DNA of 64,000 nucleotides from Metallococcus carri (GTDB lineage Bacteria > Actinomycetota > Actinomycetes > Actinomycetales > Dermatophilaceae): assembly GCF_011440275.1 (NCBI RefSeq), contig NZ_JAAOIV010000007.1, positions 124,001 through 188,000 of the forward strand, read 5' to 3'. Both the position numbers and the translations under genes were made by a program. This document shows, one piece after another, positions 1-8,187 of this stretch; the stretch's first letter is position 1; every line of letters starts with the position of its first letter. A model generated the notes under the pieces. It was given only the letters and a program-made list of their open reading frames with translations. It did no database searches and was not told the DNA's origin.

Positions 1-780
1 GTGCGCATCGTCAGCAATTCCGTGCTCGCCCGATCGGTGCGCGATGTCGCCGGCTTCTTCGCCGACGCCGAACGCAGCTACCGCAATCGCACGCTGCCCC
101 CGATCGGCCTGGTGGACCGCCCGACCCAGCGTCGCCTGCGCGTCGGGCTGATGCTCGACTCGCCGGCCGCGCCGCCGACCGACCCAGTCGTGCGTGCCGG
201 TGTCGAGGACTTCGGCCGCCTGCTTGAGTCGCTCGGTCACACCGTCGAGCCGTATGCCGCCCCGGTGCCGGAGTTCTTCGCCGACGACTTCGCGTCCTAT
301 TGGCGGTTGTTGGCACTGCTCGGATCGCGGATGGGCCGGCAGATGTTCGGCGAGGGTTTCGACCGCAGCAAGCTCGAACCGCTCACCGACTATCTCGCCT
401 CCGATGGGTTGCGGACACTAGCGAAGGCGCCGGTCTTCCTGCCGCGACTGCTCGCCTCCTCGGCCGCCTCACGGTTGGCCTTCCGGCGCGGCCCGGATCT
501 GGTCCTCACGCCGGTGCTGACGCAGGCGACGCCGCAGCTTGGTTTCCTCGGCGCGGATGTCGACCCCGCGGTGCACTTTCAACGGCTGCTCGACCTCTGT
601 GGGTTCACTCCGCTGGCCAATGCGTCTGGTGGACCGGCGATCTCACTGCCGGCCGGCCAGAACGCCGACGGGGTGCCCTTCGGGGCGATGCTGTCGGCGA
701 CCCACGGCGCCGAACGGTTGCTGCTCGAGGTGGCGCTGCAGGTCGAGGCTGCACGACCGTTTCCGCGCATTCAGGACTGA
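1..780 (+). CDS. Amidase, C-terminal part (gene begins before the window)
   Basis: The reading frame is open from the first base to a TGA and covers 259 residues. The start of the visible protein (SVLARSVRDVAGFF) resembles the stretch after the catalytic core of amidase-signature enzymes, where a 'GPLARSVADLA'-like segment follows the Ser-Ser-Lys triad. The C-terminal ANASGGPAISLPAG and 'GVPFGAML' stretches are also typical of the family. The glycine/serine-rich signature with the catalytic residues must lie upstream, so the GTG at position 1 is most likely an internal Val codon. Amidases hydrolyse carboxamides; the substrate cannot be told from this part. Confidence 0.8.
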   Translation: MRIVSNSVLARSVRDVAGFFADAERSYRNRTLPPIGLVDRPTQRRLRVGLMLDSPAAPPTDPVVRAGVEDFGRLLESLGHTVEPYAAPVPEFFADDFASYWRLLALLGSRMGRQMFGEGFDRSKLEPLTDYLASDGLRTLAKAPVFLPRLLASSAASRLAFRRGPDLVLTPVLTQATPQLGFLGADVDPAVHFQRLLDLCGFTPLANASGGPAISLPAGQNADGVPFGAMLSATHGAERLLLEVALQVEAARPFPRIQD

Positions 781-1130
781 GGCGTTTCGCGCAGGCGGGT
801 TGCGTCGCCCGGTTCGTCCGCTCGAAATGCGTTGTGCTGCACGTGGTTTCGACGCGGGCTCCTGGTTTCGACGCGCTCCTCCGCTTCGCTCCCCCGCTTG
901 CTCAACCATCGAGCGGAGCGGTGCTCAACCACCGGGTATGTGGGTTTCGACGCGGGCTCCTTCGTCGCGCTGCTCAGGACGACGCTCAACCACCGGGTAT
1001 GTGGGTTTCGACGCGCTCCTCCGCTTCGCTCCCCCGCTTGCCCTTCGACACGCGCTCCTTCGTCGCGCTGCTCAGGACGACGCTCAACCATCGAGGGGGA
1101 CGGTGCTCAACCGGCGGGGCTTCGTTGCGG
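781..1130. repeat. Intergenic cluster of degenerate GC-rich repeats
   Basis: This gap between convergent genes holds at least five copies of a degenerate element that begins GGTTTCGACGCG, continues with CTCCTCCGCTTCGCTCCC or CTCCTTCGTCGCGCTGCTC, and ends CTCAACCA. Copies start near 845, 864, 942, 1003 and 1045. Two copies share the flank ACCGGGTATGTGGGTTTCGA. Similar elements are scattered between genes of many actinobacteria. Open frames here run in several phases and look like by-products of the repeat. Confidence 0.8.
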
Positions 1131-2696
1131 TTAGGCGGTGAAGACGGACTCGCCACCGATGATCGTTTCCTGCACCGTGGCCTGCGCAATCGCGACCGGG
1201 TCGGTCTCGGCCACAGCGAACAGGTCGGTGTCGACGGCGATGAAGTCGGCCAGCTTGCCCGGTTCGAGCGTGCCCTTGCGCGCCTCGTCGCCCGCGGCAT
1301 ACGCAGCCCCGAGAGTGTGCGCCGAGAGAGCCTCGGCGAGCGTCACCCGTTCGTGCGGCTGCCACCCGCCCGGCGGTATGCCGTCGGCCCGCTGCCGGGT
1401 CACCGCCGCGTGCAAAGCCAGGAAGGGGTTGGGCGACTCCACGGGGGCGTCGGAGCCGAAGGCGAGCGGCACCCCGGCGTCGAGCACCGTGCGCCAGCCA
1501 TAGGACACGATGTCGTGCCCGGCGAGCAGCCAGTCCACGAGGTCCAGATCGCTCGTGCAATGCGTCGGCTGCATCGAGGCGACGACTCCGAGCCGGGCCA
1601 TTCGCGGGATATCGGCCGGGCGCAGGTGCTGGGCGTGCTCGATCCGCAACCGCAGCGAGGTGCCGGTCTCGGCCAGCACTCGCTCGTAGGCATCGAGCAC
1701 CGCCGCCGCGGCCGCGTCTCCGATCGCGTGCGTGGCCACCGACAACCCCGCGTCGACCGCGCGCCGGGTGAGGTCGTAGAGCTCCTCGGGTGACAGCGTC
1801 GCCAGCCCGCAGTTGTCGCCCTCGCCCGCGAACGGTGAGCTCATGTGCGAGGTGTGTGACCCGAGCGCACCGTCGCTGAACAGTTTCACCGGCCCGGTCC
1901 GCAACCGGTCGTCACCGTCGCCGGTGCGCCGCCCCTGCGCGATCGCGAGGTCGAGCGCCGGCTGGCGCACCGCCTTGGTGACACGCACGGCCAGGCCGCG
2001 GGCGTCATACAGCTGCCGGAAGGCCTCGAGCGCGTCCTCGCCGTCGATGTCGGTGATGCTCGTCAGGCCGAGCCGCAGCAGCGAATCCTGCGCCACCCGC
2101 AGCTTGTCGGCGAGCGTGTCCGCGTCCGACGGGATCACGGATTCGATTGCCGCACAGGCGTTTTCACGCAGTATGCCGGTGGGCTGGCCGTGAGCATCCC
2201 GCACGATCTCGCCGCCGGGTGGATCGTCGGTCGCCCCCGTGATGCCGGCCGCGCGCAACGCGGCGGAGTTGACCCAGAGGGTGTGGCAGTCGACGCTCCA
2301 CAGCACCGCGGGCCGGTCGCCGGTGACCGCGTCGAGGTCGGCGCGCCCGGGCTGGACCGGCACCTCCCAGCGGTTGCTGTCCCAGAACCCACCGAGCACC
2401 CATTCGGCGTCGGTGAGTCCGGTCTGGTGCAGCCGCAGCACGTCCTGGGCCTCCTGCACCGATCGCACCCCGCGCAGGTTGACCCCGGCCAGGTCGCGCG
2501 CGAACGCCGCGGTGTGGATGTGCGCGTCGTGCAACCCCGGTATGACGAGCTCGCCGGGCAGGTCGTGCACCCGCACCCCGGGTGCCTCGAGGTCGGCCGC
2601 GGCACCCGCGGCAACGATCAGCCCGTCGTCGACGAGCAGGCCGGACACGGTCGTCATACCGGTCCAGATCTTGGGGTGACGGAACAAAACGCGCAC
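1131..2696 (-). CDS. YtcJ-like metal-dependent amidohydrolase (amidohydrolase family 3)
   Basis: The protein of about 521 aa resembles the YtcJ/NfdA group of TIM-barrel amidohydrolases, which hydrolyse N-acyl or formamide-type C-N bonds. The metal-binding His-x-His is in LPGELVIPGLHDAHIH (near residues 59-61). Further hallmarks are an SVDCHTLWVN-type segment, a mid-protein THAIGDAA motif with conserved His, a RIEHAQ motif and a late FGSDAPVE motif carrying the metal-binding Asp. The GTG at 2696 is chosen because it includes the RVLFRHPKIWTG beta-strand usual for the family; an ATG at 2657 would remove it. It is divergent from the membrane operon at 2760. The natural substrate is unknown. Confidence 0.82.
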   Translation of the reverse strand: MRVLFRHPKIWTGMTTVSGLLVDDGLIVAAGAAADLEAPGVRVHDLPGELVIPGLHDAHIHTAAFARDLAGVNLRGVRSVQEAQDVLRLHQTGLTDAEWVLGGFWDSNRWEVPVQPGRADLDAVTGDRPAVLWSVDCHTLWVNSAALRAAGITGATDDPPGGEIVRDAHGQPTGILRENACAAIESVIPSDADTLADKLRVAQDSLLRLGLTSITDIDGEDALEAFRQLYDARGLAVRVTKAVRQPALDLAIAQGRRTGDGDDRLRTGPVKLFSDGALGSHTSHMSSPFAGEGDNCGLATLSPEELYDLTRRAVDAGLSVATHAIGDAAAAAVLDAYERVLAETGTSLRLRIEHAQHLRPADIPRMARLGVVASMQPTHCTSDLDLVDWLLAGHDIVSYGWRTVLDAGVPLAFGSDAPVESPNPFLALHAAVTRQRADGIPPGGWQPHERVTLAEALSAHTLGAAYAAGDEARKGTLEPGKLADFIAVDTDLFAVAETDPVAIAQATVQETIIGGESVFTA

Positions 2697-2759
2697 GGAA
2701 CGCAGCCTAGGCAGGCACGATAGGTTCGCCCGCAGACCCTGCCCACAAAGGAGCGCGCT

Positions 2760-3143
2760 GTGAATGACGCGAGCGACGCCCACCGCGCCGGTGACCCACC
2801 GGCCACCTCATCACGGGTCGGAGCCACCGCGCTGACCGGCTCGCCACACACCGGGCGGGTGCGCCGCAATCCCGCGCCGTGGTGGTGGGCGCTGGCTGTC
2901 GCGGTGCCGGTGGTGTTGGGGTTCGCCGGTGCGCAGGCCAATGCCGCCCAGATGGAGCGGACGATCACCCAGCGCGCCCAGACCGCGATCGCCGGCAGCG
3001 GCATCGACGGGGCCAAGGTCCGCACCGACGGGCGCGACGTGACCGTGTCGGTGCCCGCCGACGCCGACGGCGACAAGGCCGAGCAGGCGGTGTCGGCGAT
3101 CCCCGGGGTGCGGACCGTCGTGGTCAAGCGGGTGACGCCATGA
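2760..3143 (+). CDS. Membrane-anchored BON-like protein (ArfA/OmpATb N-terminal-like)
   Basis: The 127-aa protein has a charged N-terminal tail, one transmembrane segment (about residues 40-62, WWWALAVAVPVVLGFAGAQA) and an extracytoplasmic domain of about 60 residues with the alternating pattern of a BON domain (KVRTDGRDVTVSVP, then AIPGVRTVVV). This matches the first part of mycobacterial ArfA/OmpATb, but the OmpA C-terminal domain is absent. It overlaps the next gene by ATGA, and the following two genes also have the small-TM/long-tail layout of arfB and arfC. The start is GTG. The arf assignment is inferred from architecture and gene order only. Confidence 0.6.
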   Translation: MNDASDAHRAGDPPATSSRVGATALTGSPHTGRVRRNPAPWWWALAVAVPVVLGFAGAQANAAQMERTITQRAQTAIAGSGIDGAKVRTDGRDVTVSVPADADGDKAEQAVSAIPGVRTVVVKRVTP

Positions 3144-3361
3144 CCTGGTTGATGCTGCAGACGATCATCTGGTGTGCCATCGGATTCGCGATCGGCGCGC
3201 TCGCGGCGTGGCTGCTCGGCGTCATGCTCTGGCCGCACGAGAAGGACTTCGACGAGCGCGGGTATTACCGGCCGCTGGACGAGACCGACGATGATCTCGA
3301 TGACGGCGACGGCGAGGACGGGCCGGCTCGGCCGGCGAGGGCGAAGGAGAGCGTGGCATGA
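3140..3361 (+). CDS. Small single-TM protein, ArfB-like position
   Basis: The 73-aa protein has an N-terminal transmembrane segment (LQTIIWCAIGFAIGALAAWLLG), then a WPHEKDFDERGYY segment and a highly acidic tail (residues about 50-60 almost all Asp/Glu). It overlaps both neighbours by 4 bp, so it is translationally coupled in a four-gene operon from 2760 to 5138. Its position between a BON-like protein and a long-tailed membrane protein resembles arfB of the mycobacterial arfABC operon. No enzymatic motif is present. Confidence 0.6.
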   Translation: MTWLMLQTIIWCAIGFAIGALAAWLLGVMLWPHEKDFDERGYYRPLDETDDDLDDGDGEDGPARPARAKESVA

Positions 3362-4341
3362 CGTGGCTCTTCGCCCAGGTATGGCCGTGGGTGCTGGTGA
3401 GTCTGGCGCTCGGCTTCCTGCTCACCTTTGTCGCGATCGCGCGCGGCCGGATCGGCGGATCGGCGGCGCGCGCAGCGCTGGTCGCCGAACGCAAGGACAT
3501 GCGCCGGCGGCAGGCCGAGGAGAAGGAACAGTGCGCGGCGCAGGAGCGGGAGCGCCGGCCGGTCGCGGCGGACGTCGAGGATGTCGAACTTCGGCCGTAT
3601 GACGAGCGCCGGGTTGCGGCGCGAGCTGCGGCTGCAGCTGCGCGGGTCACGGAGCCGGCCGCGTCAGCCGAGGAGTCTGCTGTTGCGCCGGCCGAGGAGT
3701 CTGCCGTTCGGCCGGCCGAGGCAGCTACGGCGCCCGTCGCGCGCCCGGCCCCTGTCACGCCCGTGGTGCCGGTCAGGAAGGGCGGCGCGTCGGTGAAGGA
3801 GCCGGCTGCGTCCACGAAGGGCGGCGCGTCGGTGAAGGAGCCGGCTGCGCCTCCGGCGGAGAAGGCGGTGAGGGAGCCGGCTGCGTCGGCCAAGGACGCC
3901 GCCGTGCCGCCGGCGAAGAAGCCTGCCACGCCTCCGGTGACGCAGGGCGCCGAGCCGGCGAAGCAGGAAACCGCGGCGCGTGCGGAGTCGGGCCACGCTC
4001 CGGGGCGGGCTGAGTCCAGCCCACGCGGCCGGCTGGTGCGCGCGGCCGCTTCGCTTCGGAAGCCAACAACGACGCCCACAGGCTCAGCGCCCAAGCCTGC
4101 GCCGACGCCCGAGCCTGCGACGACACCGGTTCGCTCGGCAGCTACCCATGCACCCGCACCACCCGCGAAGCCGTCGACGCCCGCACCTAAGGCGGCGGCG
4201 CCCGCACCTAAGGCGGCTGCTCCCGTGGCCAAGGCGGTGCGGCCGGATGTCGAGTTGCGTCCGTACGGCACGCCGGCCGACGTGCCGCTCACGCCCTATG
4301 CGGCAACCTCGACCTCGACGAAGGGTGACGACCGGCGGTGA
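3358..4341 (+). CDS. Membrane protein with long Ala/Pro/Lys-rich tail, ArfC-like position
   Basis: The 327-aa protein has one N-terminal transmembrane helix (WLFAQVWPWVLVSLALGFLL), a basic/Glu-rich coiled stretch, then about 230 residues of low-complexity Ala-Pro-Lys-Glu sequence with internal repeats such as KGGASVKEPAA (twice) and PAPKAAA. The short motif VELRPY occurs twice, once just after the coil and once close to the C-terminus, bracketing the low-complexity tail. It overlaps the genes before and after it. The tail is probably disordered and cytoplasmic, or spans a wall layer if the orientation is reversed. The exact function is unknown. Confidence 0.6.
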   Translation: MTWLFAQVWPWVLVSLALGFLLTFVAIARGRIGGSAARAALVAERKDMRRRQAEEKEQCAAQERERRPVAADVEDVELRPYDERRVAARAAAAAARVTEPAASAEESAVAPAEESAVRPAEAATAPVARPAPVTPVVPVRKGGASVKEPAASTKGGASVKEPAAPPAEKAVREPAASAKDAAVPPAKKPATPPVTQGAEPAKQETAARAESGHAPGRAESSPRGRLVRAAASLRKPTTTPTGSAPKPAPTPEPATTPVRSAATHAPAPPAKPSTPAPKAAAPAPKAAAPVAKAVRPDVELRPYGTPADVPLTPYAATSTSTKGDDRR

Positions 4342-5138
4342 TCACCGCGCTCCGGGGGATGCTGCGCGGACCGATGCCGGTGCCGCGCACCCGGTTGTCG
4401 CGTCGCACCCTGCTGCAGGAAACCGCGCTGGTGCTCGCCGTCGGTCTCGGCGCCAGCGCGGTCTACTCCATCCTCGCGATCCTGCGGATGCTCTCGACCC
4501 ATGTCGCGCTCAACAAGCAGACCTCGACGCTCAACCCCAGCCAGGCGCAGGCGGGCTGGCTGGACCTGCTCTATCAGTTGGTTGGCATCGGCTTCGGGGT
4601 CGTGCCCGCGCTGCTCGCCATACACCTGCTTGCACGTGAATTGCGTTCTGCCACAAGCTATCTCGGCTTCGACCTCACCAAGCCGGGACCGGATCTGGCG
4701 CTCGGAACGATCCTCACCGCGGTCGTCGGCATACCCGGTCTGTTGCTGTATGCCGCCGCGCGCGCCCTCGGTCTGAACACGACGGTCGCCGCGTCCGGGT
4801 TGGGTGACCACTGGTGGTCGATCCCGGTGCTCATCCTCGCGGCGGCGCAGAACGCCGTGCTGGAAGAGGTGGTCATGCTCGGCTACCTGTTCACCCGGTG
4901 GACGCAGGCGAGGTGGCGGCTGCCGATCGTGCTCATCACCTCAGCGGTGATCCGCGGGAGCTATCACCTGTATCAGGGGTTCGGCGGGTTCGTCGGGAAT
5001 GTGCTGATGGGGCTGCTCTTCGGGCTGGTCTACCTGCGGGTGCGGCGGGTGATGCCGTTCGTCATTGCGCACACGCTGCTGGATGTTGTGGCGTTCGTCG
5101 GCTACGTCCTGTTGCGCAGCCACGTCTCCTGGCTCTGA
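4338..5138 (+). CDS. CPBP-family intramembrane metalloprotease
   Basis: The 266-aa polytopic membrane protein carries the CPBP/Abi (CAAX-protease-like) motifs in order: EEVVMLGYLFTR (the EExxxxR glutamates, about residues 177-188), then a SYHLYQGFGGFVGN helix with a conserved His, then AHTLLDV with a second His. These residues bind the catalytic zinc in the family. The start is GTG, overlapping the preceding gene by GTGA, so the protease is co-translated with the three arf-like membrane proteins. It may process or control one of them (inference). Family members act in bacteriocin self-immunity or protein processing; no substrate is identifiable. Confidence 0.85.
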   Translation: MITALRGMLRGPMPVPRTRLSRRTLLQETALVLAVGLGASAVYSILAILRMLSTHVALNKQTSTLNPSQAQAGWLDLLYQLVGIGFGVVPALLAIHLLARELRSATSYLGFDLTKPGPDLALGTILTAVVGIPGLLLYAAARALGLNTTVAASGLGDHWWSIPVLILAAAQNAVLEEVVMLGYLFTRWTQARWRLPIVLITSAVIRGSYHLYQGFGGFVGNVLMGLLFGLVYLRVRRVMPFVIAHTLLDVVAFVGYVLLRSHVSWL

Positions 5139-5327
5139 CCGGTTCCGCGCCCGTCTCGGGCCGAGGAACTTGACATTGTGTCGAGTTCGTATGCCGGGGC
5201 CGATCTCCGTCGCTCGTCAGGGCTGAGGAACTCGACATGATGGCGACTTTTGGTGGGGCGATGGGCGGCCGGGGCGCTGGAAGTCGCCATTCTGGAGACT
5301 TTTGGTGGGCGGGTGCCCGATTTGGGT
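5139..5327. repeat. Short stem-forming interspersed repeats
   Basis: Two elements are seen. GAACTTGACA-ttg-TGTCGAGTTC (5166-5188) is a near-perfect inverted repeat with one mismatch. AAGTCGCCATTCTGGAGACT (from 5281, followed by TTTGG) has AAGTC/GACTT arms and recurs at about 31.55 kb and 43.4 kb. A partial version (GAACTCGACATGATGGCGAC) lies between them. They occupy the gap after the CPBP gene. Confidence 0.7.
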
Positions 5328-5344
5328 GCATAGCTTATCTATGC
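5328..5344. promoter_or_regulatory. Probable MarR operator
   Basis: GCATAG-CTTAT-CTATGC is a perfect 17-bp inverted repeat ending 13 bp before the GTG start of the MarR gene. MarR proteins typically bind such palindromes overlapping their own promoter, so this is likely the autoregulatory site controlling the MarR/efflux operon. Confidence 0.65.
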
Positions 5345-5357
5345 GACACTGGAAGGC

Positions 5358-5804
5358 GTGACGCGCTCCGATGATGACCTCGGCATCCGGTTCCTCAGTG
5401 CCGTCGCCCGCCTCAACCGGTGGGTGAACAAGCACGCCGACCTGCCGGTGCCGCATGCCCAAGCCCGGTTGCTCAGCCTGGTGGAGGAATTCGGGACCGC
5501 CCGCATCGGTGAACTCGCTGCGGCCGACCACTGCAGCCAGCCGACGATGACCACCCAGGTGCAGCGCCTGGAGGCTGCCGGCCTGCTGCGGCGCACCGCC
5601 GACGACACCGACGCCCGCGCCAGCCTGGTCGCGCTGACCCCGGCCGGCGCCGCCGCGCTCGAGGACGCACGCCGCGCTCGCGCCGCGGTCTTCGGCCCGG
5701 TGCTCGACGAGCTCGACCCCGCCGACCGCGAGGCGATGTCCCGCATGGTCGCCCTCACCGACGACCTCCTGCGGCGCGGCCGCGAGGCGCGCGAGACCGA
5801 CTGA
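5358..5804 (+). CDS. MarR-family transcriptional regulator
   Basis: The 148-aa protein has the MarR winged-helix layout: N-terminal helices, a recognition region (IGELAAADHCSQPTMTTQVQ, about residues 52-71), then a wing (LLRRTADDTDARASLVALT) and a C-terminal dimerisation helix. The 'DTDARASLVALTPAG' stretch is a classical MarR signature. A palindrome sits directly upstream and an MFS exporter follows at 5899. The simplest reading is that it represses itself and the exporter until a ligand, likely an aromatic acid or drug, binds. Confidence 0.9.
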   Translation: MTRSDDDLGIRFLSAVARLNRWVNKHADLPVPHAQARLLSLVEEFGTARIGELAAADHCSQPTMTTQVQRLEAAGLLRRTADDTDARASLVALTPAGAAALEDARRARAAVFGPVLDELDPADREAMSRMVALTDDLLRRGREARETD

Positions 5805-5898
5805 CAGATACCCCGCCGAGGCGCGCACCGCGCGACCCCGGCATACGAGAAGAGAAGCCCGGCACAAAGAGCCGGCATACGAGAAAAACAAGGAGGAC

Positions 5899-7116
5899 GT
5901 GAAAGCCGTGTGGCGTCAACCGAAATCCGTCTGGGCCGTGGCGTTCGCGTGCGTGATCGCGTTCATGGGCATCGGCCTGGTCGACCCGATCCTGAAGCCG
6001 ATCGCCGACAAGCTCGGCGCGACCCCGAGCCAGACCTCGCTGCTGTTCACCAGCTATATGGCGGTCATGGGTGTCGCGATGCTCATCACCGGCTGGGTGT
6101 CCAGCCGGATCGGCGCGAAGAAGACCCTGATCATCGGCCTCGGCATCATCATCGTCGGCTCGGCCGTGGCCGGGATGCAGGACTCGATCGGCGGCATCGT
6201 CGGCTGGCGGGCGGTGTGGGGGCTCGGCAACGCGCTCTTCGTCGCGACGGCGCTCGCCGCGATCGTGCAGTCGGCGCGGGGCTCGGTCGCCCAGGCGATC
6301 ATCCTTTACGAAGCGGCGTTGGGTGTCGGCATTGCCGCCGGCCCGCTGCTCGGTGGCGCGCTCGGCTCGATCTCGTGGCGCGGCCCGTTCTTCGGCGTCG
6401 CGGTGCTGATGGCGATCGGCCTGCTGGCCACGCTGGTCCTGCTGCCGAGCACGCCGCCGTCCAAGACGCCGACCTCGATCGTGGCGCCCTTCCGGGCCCT
6501 TCGGCACGGCGCCTTGCTGCGCGTCGCGCTGACCGCGATGTTCTACAACTTCGGCTTCTTCACGCTGCTGGCGTTCACGCCGTTCCCGCTGGAGATGTCG
6601 ACGACCGGTGTCGGTCTGATCTTCTTCGGCTGGGGTCTGCTGCTCGCGGTGTCCTCGGTGTTCGTCGCCCCGGCCTTGCAGCGCCGGTTCGGCACGGTGC
6701 CGACGGCGTGCGCGGCGCTCACCGGCTTCGCACTCGTGCTCGCCGCGATGGCGCTCGGCACCTCCTCCAAGCTGGTCCTCGGTGGCGGCGTGGTCATCGC
6801 CGGTCTCTTCCTCGGCATCAACAACACGCTGATCACCGAGGTCGTGATGAAGGCGGCCCCGGTGGACCGGGGGGTGGCGTCGGCGGCCTACAGCTTCGTG
6901 CGGTTCGGCGGCGGAGCCGTCGCGCCATACCTCGCGGGCAAGCTCGGCGAGCGCAATGTGCACCTGCCCTTCTGGATGGGTGCGGGCGCGGTCGTCATCG
7001 GCCTGGCCATCCTCGCCGCGTCGCAGCGGTCGCTCGCGCACATCGACGACGAGGAGGCGCCCGCACACGGCTCGATCGCCGAAGCGCAGGCCGTCACCGT
7101 CGGCGACGAGGGCTGA
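5899..7116 (+). CDS. MFS transporter (drug-efflux type)
   Basis: The 405-aa protein has about 12 hydrophobic segments and the MFS loop 2-3 motif (GWVSSRIGAKKTLIIG). The early 'FMGIGLVDPILKPIADKLGA' motif is typical of DHA1-type exporters. A strong ribosome site (AAGGAGGA) precedes the GTG at 5899. The leader between the marR stop and this start holds two copies of CCGGCATACGAGAA (5838 and 5873). It is very likely transcribed with marR and under its control. Confidence 0.88.
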   Translation: MKAVWRQPKSVWAVAFACVIAFMGIGLVDPILKPIADKLGATPSQTSLLFTSYMAVMGVAMLITGWVSSRIGAKKTLIIGLGIIIVGSAVAGMQDSIGGIVGWRAVWGLGNALFVATALAAIVQSARGSVAQAIILYEAALGVGIAAGPLLGGALGSISWRGPFFGVAVLMAIGLLATLVLLPSTPPSKTPTSIVAPFRALRHGALLRVALTAMFYNFGFFTLLAFTPFPLEMSTTGVGLIFFGWGLLLAVSSVFVAPALQRRFGTVPTACAALTGFALVLAAMALGTSSKLVLGGGVVIAGLFLGINNTLITEVVMKAAPVDRGVASAAYSFVRFGGGAVAPYLAGKLGERNVHLPFWMGAGAVVIGLAILAASQRSLAHIDDEEAPAHGSIAEAQAVTVGDEG

Positions 7117-7167
7117 CCCGCCGCCACCGTGCGCCGTGCCGTCGGTGGCAGGCCATACGCTGACGGC

Positions 7168-8187
7168 ATGGCCGCGAAACACCCGGCAGCCAGGGCCGAG
7201 GACGCGTTCAACGGCGCCCTCGCCGACGTGCTCGGCCGGCGCGGCTGGCAGACCCGGCTGATGCCGTTCACCGGGTATGGCGGCGCGGGCTTCGCCCGCG
7301 TGCTGGCTCGGGTGGTGCTCGCGCGGGACGGCCAACCCGGCACGGCTCCGATCCTCGAGGTGGACAGCACCCAGCGCGGGTTCCGTGGCTTCCTAGCCGC
7401 ACCGCTGACCGAGGTGCCGGTGACCGTCCGGCTCGGCGCGGCGACGATCGAGACCACGAGCGACCGGGGCGGCTACGTCGACGTGTCCTTGAGCGGGCAT
7501 GGGCTGGAGCCGGGTTGGCACCCGGCCGAGGTCTGTGCGGGCGAGGTCACGGCATACGCCTCGGTGCAGATCATCGGACCGGAGGTGACCTTCGGGATCA
7601 TCAGCGATATCGACGACACCTGTCTGATCACGTCGCTGCCGCGCCCGCTCATCGCCGCCTGGAACACCTTCGTGCGGCAGGAGGCCGCGCGGCGGGTGGT
7701 GCCCGGCATGGCGGCGATGTATCGCTCCTGGCTGGCGCACCACCCGGGCGCGCCGATCGTCTATCTGTCCACCGGCGCGTGGAACACCTGGCCGACGCTC
7801 AGCCGGTTCTTCCGGCGGTATTCCTTCCCGCTCGGCCCACTGCTGCTCACCGACTGGGGCGCGACCGAGACCTCCTTCTTCCGCAGCGGCCCCGAGCACA
7901 AACGGCGTGAACTGCGCCGGCTGGCGCGCGAGTTCCCGCAGATCCGGTGGCGGCTGGTCGGTGACGACGGTCAGCACGACCCCGAGCTCTACACCGAGTT
8001 CGCGCGCGACCACCCCGAGTCGATCGACCTCATCGCGATCCGCGAGCTGACCGTCGCCCAGCAGTTGCTCTCGCACGGCTCCCCGATGTCGCGGGCGGAC
8101 GATCGCGCGCCCGTCTTCAAGGGACCGGACGGTTATACGCTGCATCGACTGGTTCACCGCACGGAGAGGGCGGCCGCCCATGCCTGA
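7168..8187 (+). CDS. App1-like phosphatidate phosphatase domain protein (DUF2183)
   Basis: The 339-aa protein has a C-terminal HAD-like phosphatase domain with the DxDxT nucleophile motif (FGIISDIDDTCLIT, about residues 145-158), a YLSTGAWNTW motif II region and a late VGDDGQHDPELY acidic motif. These define the App1/DUF2183 family, named after yeast phosphatidate phosphatase App1. The N-terminal part (about 1-135) is a beta-rich accessory domain. The ATG at 7168 fits best. It overlaps the next gene (fpg type) by 8 bp, so the two are coupled. The lipid substrate is inferred from family only. Confidence 0.82.
   Translation: MAAKHPAARAEDAFNGALADVLGRRGWQTRLMPFTGYGGAGFARVLARVVLARDGQPGTAPILEVDSTQRGFRGFLAAPLTEVPVTVRLGAATIETTSDRGGYVDVSLSGHGLEPGWHPAEVCAGEVTAYASVQIIGPEVTFGIISDIDDTCLITSLPRPLIAAWNTFVRQEAARRVVPGMAAMYRSWLAHHPGAPIVYLSTGAWNTWPTLSRFFRRYSFPLGPLLLTDWGATETSFFRSGPEHKRRELRRLAREFPQIRWRLVGDDGQHDPELYTEFARDHPESIDLIAIRELTVAQQLLSHGSPMSRADDRAPVFKGPDGYTLHRLVHRTERAAAHA

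Noticed and set aside
780-1141. Various ORFs in the repeat cluster after the amidase
   Set aside because: They encode repeat translations (RSSASLPRLP and similar) in several frames and have no start signals.
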